Shown: positions 47,346 to 55,000 of the stretch, in pieces | How positions within the stretch are numbered: position 1 is the first letter of the stretch | Layout: each line of letters begins with the position of its first letter | From: Edaphosphingomonas laterariae | Lineage (GTDB): Bacteria; Pseudomonadota; Alphaproteobacteria; Sphingomonadales; Sphingomonadaceae | Reading direction: 5' to 3' | DNA length: 64,000 bases | Assembly (NCBI RefSeq): GCF_900188165.1 | Contig: NZ_FZOS01000017.1 | Coordinates: 20,319-84,318, forward strand | The notes under the pieces: generated by a model | What the model was told of the DNA's origin: nothing | The model's database searches: none | What the model saw: only the letters and a program-made list of their open reading frames with translations | Made by a program: the position numbers and the translations under genes

Positions 47346-48863
47346 CGACGCGCCCACGCCTGCGGGCGCGGGCTCGTTCTTCTTCAGCTTGAACAGCACG
47401 CGATCCTCGGCGGTGAAGCCCTTCGTCCAGATGACGAGGCCGTAGCTCAACAGGATCATCGGCAGGCCGAGCACCAGTTCCAGCCATTCCGGCAGCTGAA
47501 CCGCGACGACGCCGACCGCGACCGCCGCCGCCGACGCCCAGACGAGCGCCCAGCGCCAGCCCGAAACCGGCGCGTCGAGCAGGCGCGACAGCAAGCGCGC
47601 CTTGGCGATCGACGCGAAGCCGAGCGCCACTGGCAATGCCAGCGCCGGGCCGGCCGCCTGCACCGCCATCGGCCAGCCGAGCGCACGCGCGCCGAGGACG
47701 AAGGCGAAGCTCAGCCCGATCTGCAGGCCGATCGTGACGAGCGAGATCATCAGGTTGCGATGGCGGGCGATGTAGATCAGCGCCGATTCGGACACGACCG
47801 CCGTCGCCGCCACGACTTCGGCGAACAGCAGGATCGCGAGCGCGCCGGTGCCGCCGACGAATTCGGGGCCGGCAAGGCCCATCACCGCTTCGCCCGGAAT
47901 CGAAAGGGCAAGCGCGATGCCGGCCTGCGCGGCGATGATCCAGAAGCCGACCTGGCGCACCTGCGCCGCCACCGCCGCCTTGTTCCCGGCCTCCAGATTC
48001 TGGGTGATGACGGGCCCCAGAATCGGATCGAAGCTGGTCTTCAGCTTTTGCGGCAGCGTGACGATCTGCTGCGCGACCCAATAGATGCCGACCACCGCCG
48101 GCGGGAAGAACAGGCCGAGGATGAAGCGATCGACATTGCGCGTGCCCCATTCGATCGCGTCCGCCGCCGCCAGCGGCATGTTGCGCCGCGCGATCGCGAA
48201 CAGCGGGCGCGGCTGGGGGCGCCAGCCATGCGGCAGGCCATAAGCGCGGATGAAGGGGATAAGCGAAGCCGCCAGCGCCGCCGTCATCGACAGGGCGTAA
48301 GCGAGGATCAGGCCGTCGCGCTGCGAATAGAAATAGAAGCCGAAGGCCGCGATGCTGATCGTCCACGGCTCGATCACCGCGCGCGCGCGCACCGTGGCCG
48401 CGACATCGTGGCGATAAGCGAGTGCGGCCAGTGACACATCCGACCAGGCGATGGCGAAGATGATCAGCGGCATCAGTTCTTCGAGGCCGTTGATCTCGCT
48501 GTTCGGGAACATCAGCTGCGGCAGCGATGCCAGGATCGCGGCCGCGACCGCCGAACCGCATCCCGCGATCAGCAGGCCATCCCAGACGATATGGACGTGC
48601 GGCCGTTCATTCTTCGACAATTGCTGCGCCAGGCCGCGCTTCAGACCGAGGGTCGCGAGCTGGGCGGCGAATTCGAGAACGAGGATCGCCAGCGCGAAAC
48701 GGCCAAGCTCGGTCGGTCCGTACAGCCGGCCGGCGATGAACAAGAAGGGGATGCGCGCGACAAGGCGGAGCAGGAAGCCGAAGAAATTCGTGCGCCCGCC
48801 CTTCGCCAGATCGGCGATGTCATCCTGCTGTTGCGTCGCTGTCTGCGACCCCGGCCTCTCCAT
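47313..48863 (-). CDS. Polysaccharide/lipid flippase (MATE/MOP superfamily)
   Basis: 516-aa membrane protein with about 12-14 helices and an N-terminal segment typical of Wzx-like exporters (FFGFLLRLVARIPFLFIAGR, LYGPTELGRFALAILVLEFA). It probably flips lipid-linked glycans for the cell surface. Further helices include LPAAVVGIYW-like FFPPAVVGIYWVAQQIVTLP and LLFAEVVAATAVVSESALIY. No glycosyltransferase genes are near. The C-terminus is Lys-rich and overlaps gpsA on the other strand. Confidence 0.87.
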   Translation of the reverse strand: MERPGSQTATQQQDDIADLAKGGRTNFFGFLLRLVARIPFLFIAGRLYGPTELGRFALAILVLEFAAQLATLGLKRGLAQQLSKNERPHVHIVWDGLLIAGCGSAVAAAILASLPQLMFPNSEINGLEELMPLIIFAIAWSDVSLAALAYRHDVAATVRARAVIEPWTISIAAFGFYFYSQRDGLILAYALSMTAALAASLIPFIRAYGLPHGWRPQPRPLFAIARRNMPLAAADAIEWGTRNVDRFILGLFFPPAVVGIYWVAQQIVTLPQKLKTSFDPILGPVITQNLEAGNKAAVAAQVRQVGFWIIAAQAGIALALSIPGEAVMGLAGPEFVGGTGALAILLFAEVVAATAVVSESALIYIARHRNLMISLVTIGLQIGLSFAFVLGARALGWPMAVQAAGPALALPVALGFASIAKARLLSRLLDAPVSGWRWALVWASAAAVAVGVVAVQLPEWLELVLGLPMILLSYGLVIWTKGFTAEDRVLFKLKKNEPAPAGVGASSPLGAERAGK

Positions 48864-48924
48864 CCGACGCTTCTTAGGCCGTGAAACGCCGCGCCGCGAG
48901 CCTTATTCCCAAGCCCACCGCCAC

Positions 48925-48947
48925 CCCCGCCCCAAAAGGGGGCGGGG
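48925..48947. terminator. GC hairpin downstream of the TPS operon
   Basis: CCCCGCCCC (48925-48933) and GGGGCGGGG (48939-48947) form a nine-pair stem with loop AAAAG between the CHAT gene end (48961) and the flippase start (48863). No T run follows, so it is a possible weak terminator or a transcript end. Confidence 0.45.
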
Positions 48948-48960
48948 CGTGACATATTGG

Positions 48961-51900
48961 TCAGGGTTTGAGGAGCGGGCGGCTGCCATCGCCGACGATG
49001 GTGAAAGCCGACCAATAATAAGGGTGCGACGTGTTCACATCGTCCATCAACCCCTGCTGCGCGGCGCGCAGCGCGCTGGCCATCGAACTGCCGGCATCTG
49101 CGCGGAACATGCCGGATATCAGCCGCTTGGTCGCATCATAATCGTCCGGCACGGGCCAGTGGCTGGCCACCACCGAACGCGCGCCAGCCCCGACGAAGGC
49201 GCGCACCAGCCCGTCGAGCGCGAAATTGCCGCCCGTGGTGATACCCGCCTCGCGCGTGGCCGCGACGGTCGCCATGCCCGCCGTGTCGCAGGCCGACAGG
49301 ATCACCACGTCGGCATCAAGCCGGAGATCGTAAATCTCCTTGAAGCTGAGCAGGCCATCCGACCCACCACTGCCGAAGGAGGTGAGGAGCGCCGGGCGTG
49401 CCGGGCATTCCGGCCGCGGCGCGGTGACGAGGCCATGGGTGGCGAAATGGACGATCCGGTAATCGGACAGATCCTGCCGGCCGACGAGCGCGGTATCCGA
49501 AAAGGCCGCGCCGGTAAGCACGGTAGAGCGCGACTGGCCGACGATGCCGCCCGCGAGCGTCAGTTCCGCCGGCGAGATCGGGTTCTCCCAGGTCGCCAGC
49601 GGCCAGCCGCAATCGCCGCTTTCGGTCTGCTTCCATTCGGCAACCGCCGTGGGGCTGAGCGACGGGCGGGCATTTTCGCCCAGGCCGAGATAGCCCTTGC
49701 TGCCCGCCGACGGCGCGATCGCGCGGACATCGGCAAAGGAGCGGGGCGACACCGCGATCGACACGTCGCGATTGCGGCCAAGCCAGGCGATGCCCCGGAA
49801 ATCGAACTCGTCGGCATTGGGCCGGGCGATGCGCTTCTTATAGGCATCGACCCCCGCCTGTTCGGCGATGAGCAGATTGGGCGGCAGTTGCAGCATGGGG
49901 CCGTCGGGTTCGAAGATCAGATGCTTCGCCGCCGCGAGATCGCCTTCCACCGGGCCGAAGAGCGTCACGAACAGCTTGCGCGCCAGCGCCGCATCGAACG
50001 GATAGGTGACGGGCGCGCCATCCTCCAGCCGGACGATGCTGTCGCGCAGCCTGGCGACATCGGCCTCCAGCGCCGCCGTGGTGGCCGGCACCCGAAAGGC
50101 GCGGACCGTAGTAGCGGTGGCATAGAGGGCATAAGCGTCCTGCCCGACGAGGTTGAGCTTGTAATAGGCTTCCCCCGGCCGGAGCAGCGTCTGCAGTTCG
50201 GCCAGCGGCAGCGCCTGCGGCTGGAGCACGCGATAACGGGGATATTCGCTGAGCTTCGATTGAAGCGCCGTCTGTTCGCGTTCCAGCCCGGCCAGCGCAT
50301 CGCGCGCATCGGCCAGCGCCTGCTGATCGTCCGCCGTGGCATCGGGCTTGGCGGCGAGACGGGCGATTTCGGTCCGCGTCCGCGCGATTTCCCGCGTGCG
50401 GGTCACCGACAGGCGGAACAGCGCCGACGCCTCGTCATTGCCTTCGGAAAGCTCGCGGGCAAGCACGGCTTGCGTCTGCGCGACGCCGGGGCGCTGGAGG
50501 ATCTGGCTGGCGTCGAACATCTGCGCCGCCGCCTGGGGATCGCTGGCCGCACGATCGATCAGCAGCGCGAAATAGGGCTGCAACAGATCGCGCATCGTCG
50601 CCGCCGATCCCGGCATGGATGCGCTTTCCGTCACCACCTCGCCATAAAGGGCGAGCGCGCGGTCGGTCTGCCCACGCCGGCCGAGGAACGCGGCAAGCCG
50701 CGCCTTGGCCGCCAGCAGCGCGGGCGATTGCGGATGTTCGACCTCGAAGATCCGCACCGCTTCCGTAAGATAGGATTCGGCCGCGCCGTAATTGCCCTCG
50801 GCCTCGGCGATCAGCGCCAGTTCCTGCTGGGTTTCCGAACGGAGCCACGCCGTCGAGGTGACGCGACCGTTGCGGACCGAGGCAATCGCCCGCACCGAAT
50901 CGTCGAGCGCCTTGCGCGCCTCGGCATTGCGGCCTTCGACGCGCAGCGCCACGCCGCGCAGTTGCAGGGCCTGACCGTCGAGCAGTTCGGCTCGCTCGAA
51001 CGGGCTCAGGCGGCTGTCGATACCGCCCAGCCGTTCCAGCGCGACATTCTCGCGATTGATCTGATCGGCGAGATTGGGGCTGATGACGCCATCGGCGATC
51101 GCATTGTCTTCGCTGCCACGCGCCATCGCGACGACCTTGCGGTCGAGTTCGACCAGCGCGGCTTCCGGCTTCTTCTGGTTGAGCAGGTGGATGGCGCGGA
51201 AGTTGCGCAGCATCCGCTGGGTGACACCGTCGCGCGCGCCGATCGCGCGCTCGGCCTGCGTGAACAGCGCGTCGGCCGCGGCGAAATTGCCGAGGTTCGA
51301 CTGCTGGAGCGCCTGATTGACCAGATACTCCCCGTTGCGCGCCGCCGCCGCACCCTGGCGCTGGGCGAGCGTTTCGAAGAATTCGGACGATTCGGCATAG
51401 CTGCCGCTATTGTTGCGGACATAGGCTTCGGCGAGCGCGCTATCGGGATCGAGCGTGCCCGCCTGCACGCGCGCGAAGGCGGCGGGATCGCCGGCCGAGG
51501 TGGTCGCCACCTGCACTTCGCCGGCAACCGGCCGGTCGGTGACGATCGCGGCGAGGCCGAGGCGAAGCGCCGAATCATACCCGCCCAGCCCTTCGGCGAC
51601 ATAGGTCGTCTTGCCGCGCGTGACGGCGTAGAGCCGGCGATCGACGCCGGCCGCCTTGTCCTTGCACGCGCTGACCGCAACCGCGCCGATCCCATCGATC
51701 GTCGCGTCGGTCGCGGGCGCGCATTCCACCGTCGCGGCGCGCCTGGCGGCCAGCCGCGCGAGCGGATCGCCGCCATCGGCGCGCAGGGCATAGAGCGCAC
51801 CGACGGCGCTGGCGGCGTCACGGCAGACGATGCGGTATCCGCGATCGAACATCGTCTGCAAATTGGCGTCGGCCGGTGCATTCTGCGCGGTGCAGAGCAC

Positions 51901-52023
51901 GCCCGTGGAGCCGATGCGGAAGCTGTCTTCCACGGAAAGCGGCCGATCGAACGCCAGCGCGGGCGCGGCCAGCGCGACGGTGGCAGCGGTGAGGGCCAGG
52001 GATTTCACAAACGAACGGCTCAT
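48961..52023 (-). CDS. Exported helical-repeat CHAT-domain protein (caspase-like), 1020 aa
   Basis: Third gene of the two-partner secretion operon. A signal peptide (MSRSFVKSLALTAATVALAA, then PALA) is followed by a domain of about 180 residues with Cys residues and by helical TPR-like repeats at residues 190-600 (for example YLVNQALQQSNLGNFAAADA and GNYGAAESYLTEAVRIFEVE). Residues 750-1020 form a CHAT domain with the full catalytic pair: His863 in VHFATHGLV and Cys912 in VVILSACDTAG, then ARSVVASHWPVPDD. CHAT proteins are caspase/separase-related proteases. The ATG overlaps the TpsA stop (ATGA), so the product is tied to TpsA. A role as its processing or surface partner is an inference. Confidence 0.88.
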   Translation of the reverse strand: MSRSFVKSLALTAATVALAAPALAFDRPLSVEDSFRIGSTGVLCTAQNAPADANLQTMFDRGYRIVCRDAASAVGALYALRADGGDPLARLAARRAATVECAPATDATIDGIGAVAVSACKDKAAGVDRRLYAVTRGKTTYVAEGLGGYDSALRLGLAAIVTDRPVAGEVQVATTSAGDPAAFARVQAGTLDPDSALAEAYVRNNSGSYAESSEFFETLAQRQGAAAARNGEYLVNQALQQSNLGNFAAADALFTQAERAIGARDGVTQRMLRNFRAIHLLNQKKPEAALVELDRKVVAMARGSEDNAIADGVISPNLADQINRENVALERLGGIDSRLSPFERAELLDGQALQLRGVALRVEGRNAEARKALDDSVRAIASVRNGRVTSTAWLRSETQQELALIAEAEGNYGAAESYLTEAVRIFEVEHPQSPALLAAKARLAAFLGRRGQTDRALALYGEVVTESASMPGSAATMRDLLQPYFALLIDRAASDPQAAAQMFDASQILQRPGVAQTQAVLARELSEGNDEASALFRLSVTRTREIARTRTEIARLAAKPDATADDQQALADARDALAGLEREQTALQSKLSEYPRYRVLQPQALPLAELQTLLRPGEAYYKLNLVGQDAYALYATATTVRAFRVPATTAALEADVARLRDSIVRLEDGAPVTYPFDAALARKLFVTLFGPVEGDLAAAKHLIFEPDGPMLQLPPNLLIAEQAGVDAYKKRIARPNADEFDFRGIAWLGRNRDVSIAVSPRSFADVRAIAPSAGSKGYLGLGENARPSLSPTAVAEWKQTESGDCGWPLATWENPISPAELTLAGGIVGQSRSTVLTGAAFSDTALVGRQDLSDYRIVHFATHGLVTAPRPECPARPALLTSFGSGGSDGLLSFKEIYDLRLDADVVILSACDTAGMATVAATREAGITTGGNFALDGLVRAFVGAGARSVVASHWPVPDDYDATKRLISGMFRADAGSSMASALRAAQQGLMDDVNTSHPYYWSAFTIVGDGSRPLLKP

Positions 52024-55000
52024 TCGCCGCCTCCGGAATTGGGGGTGCTGGTTTGCGCGGCGCCGATCAGGCTGGGGTTGCCGCCGCTGCTCACGGGTTC
52101 CTCGATCGTCGGATCGGCATCCATCGGCCGGGTATCGACCAGCATCACCGGCCGGGCGATCGGGCTGCGGCTGGCGACCTTCTCGGCCGCTTCCTCCAGT
52201 TCCTCGGGGACGATCGATTCGGGCACGGGATCCTGATCCGCCACCGCGATCACGTCGGTCGCGATCGAGGCGACGACGGGATTGTCGTCGGGCACGATAT
52301 TGGGTGCTTCGCAAACCGACGCGGCGAGCTGGCAGGTGTTGACCGCCGACGTGGCGGAAAAATTGGTGCTGCCTTCGATCGTGATCGCGTCGCGCACCGT
52401 GAAGTCGGCCAGGAAGCCGTTGGGCTGCTGCACCCGGCCAAAGATCACCATGTCCGCGCTGCCCGATCCCGATGAGGCCGGCACCGCCGTCACCAGCAGA
52501 TTGCCGGTGCTGAACCCGCCGAAATCAACGAAATTGCCGCTATTCTGGATGAGCAGGGTGTCGCTGAACGTCAGCCGCATCTGCCCCGCTTGCAGATAGC
52601 CCTCCGGCCGCTCGGCGGCGCTCGGCCGCAGAAGCTGCTGGTCGCGGCCCTGGAAGCGGGGATTGGCGGCAAGCTGCGAAATCAGATCGGCCGACGCGAC
52701 ATGAATGTTCGCGCCGCTGATATCGAGCAGGCCCGACAGCGTGGTTCCGCTGCCGAACAGCCCGATGCTGCCGGTGTCGGTGACGACTTCGACGCGCTGC
52801 CCCTGAAGGCGCAGGCTGTTGTTCGCGCCCATGTTGACGAAGCGGGCATTGCCGGTGACGCGGATCACGCCCGATGTGGCGATGCCAAGGCCGCCTGTCG
52901 CGGACAGGAGCTGCGCGGCACTACCGCCATCGGCGCCGGTGAAGGTGAGGTCGCGGATCGTGATCGCGGGCGTTGCCGGGTTGGCTGCCGCCACACCGTT
53001 GAACAGGATATTGTCCGCCCGCAGCCGCTGCGCTTCGCCGGCGTCGAGCAGATAGCCCGAAACCGTGCCGCTGCCGCCGATCGTGGCGCCCGCCGAATTG
53101 ACCGAGCTGAGCCTCAGGCTGGTCGTGCCGATGCCGCCCAGTCCGCCGCCTGCGCCGATCGCGATATCGCCGGAGGTGACATCGATCAGTGGTGCCGTAA
53201 CGGGCCCGGCGAAGTTCGCCAGTCCCGAAACATCGACCATGACGTCGCTCAGCGCGTCAACCCCAGCCTGCGCGACAAAGCTCTGCCCGGCCGCGACAAG
53301 ATGTCCGGTCGAAACCGGCCCACCGATCGCGATGGCCCCTGCCATCCGCACCGGCGCGGCATCGAGCACGGGCGTGGGATCGAAGCCGGGTGCGACCAGC
53401 AGGTCGAACATGCTGGCGTCGGCGATATAGACGGTGCCTTCGTTCGCCGTGCTGATGCCCCCGAACGATGCGCCAGTGGCGGCGAGCGCCAGCAACAGGC
53501 CTTCGGGCGCGGTGACCGTGCCGACAGCGATGCTGCCGCCCCGCGCGGCGAGGCCGACCGAGGTCTGCGACGATATGTCGCCGGCGGTGATGCCACCACC
53601 CGCGATCAGCCCGACGCCGAACGGCGTATCGGGGCTGTCGGCGCCGGTGATGCTGCTGGTGAGATCGCCGAGCGCGATATCGCCATCGGTGGTGACACCC
53701 ACTTCAAACGCGGTGACGGACCCGCCCGATACCGTGCCCACGGCCTCGACATCGAAATAGCCGGGCGTGGTGACATCGCCGAACGATACGCCGCCGGCCG
53801 TGGAAATCAGCGTGACATCGCCGCCAACCTGAATGTCGCCGGTGGCGATGCCCGCCTCACCGACAAGATCGAGATCGCCGGGAACGACCAACGGGCCGAT
53901 ATCGACGGTCTGCCCGGCATCGACGAAGGCGAGCCCCGTTACCGACAGGCCCTGCGCCGAAAATGCGCCCGTGGTCGCCGCCGCGAATTTGCCAGTATCG
54001 ACATCGCCGGTGATGGTGATCGGGCCGGCCAGACGCACCGGCTGCTGCGCGAATATCGGGGCCGGATCGAAATCGGGGCCGAACAGATCGGCCATGCTGG
54101 CGTCCGCGATATAGACCGCATCGTTCGATGCCGTGCCGGTGGAGGCACCCGCGAACGAAACGCCCTGCGTGCCGAGCAGCAGCAGGCTGCCATCGGTGGT
54201 GACGACGCCGGCATCCAGCGTACCGGCCCGCGCGACGAGGCCGATATCGCTCACCGCATCGATCGCGCCGACGCTGAGCGCGGTGCCGGCATCGATGCCG
54301 ACGCGATAGCGCGCCAGCGGATCGGTGGACGGGTTGACGAGGCCGGCGCTGAGATCGCCCAGCGTGACGCTGGTGCCGGCGACGGTGGTGACCGAATCCC
54401 CGGAAACGATGTTGCGCGCCGTGACGGATGCCGCCGCCGACGTGAGTTCGACATCGCTGAGCGCGGTGATGTTGCCCGCGCTGACCGCGCCCGCATCCGA
54501 CAAAAGCTCGACAACGTCGCCGCTGTCGACATTGCCGACCATGATATCACCGGTGGCGGTGACGAAGACCGCCCCGTCGCTGGCCAGATCGCCCAACCGA
54601 ACCCCATCGGTCGAGAAAAAGCTCAGGCTGCCGGTGCTGGCGAAGCCGGCCGCCGTGTCGATGGCACCGCCGGCCGTCAGCGAAACCAGATTGGCCCGCA
54701 CCTGCCCCGGCGCCACCGGCGCGGCACCCGCCGGATCCACCCGATCGACGATCGCGCCACCGGCGGAGACCGTCACCGTATCGGCCTGGATCGTGCCATT
54801 GTCGGTGACGACGGCGAGATCGCCGGGGGTCGCCAGCGAAAGATCGGTGTTGACCGTCAGCGTACCATTGGTGGCAGTGAGGCTGCTGGGCAGGGCCGCC
54901 ATCGGCCCGGCAACGTCGCCGCCGACCGTCATCCCCAGTGAGTCGATCGTGGCCGTGCTCGATCGAATCTCGACATTGGCCACGCCAAACCGCGCCTGCC

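Noticed and set aside
48451..52236. 1261-codon open frame on the plus strand
   Set aside because: Opposite the CHAT gene and flippase, both with clear motifs and signal peptide or helices. Composition is Arg/Gly-rich shadow sequence.
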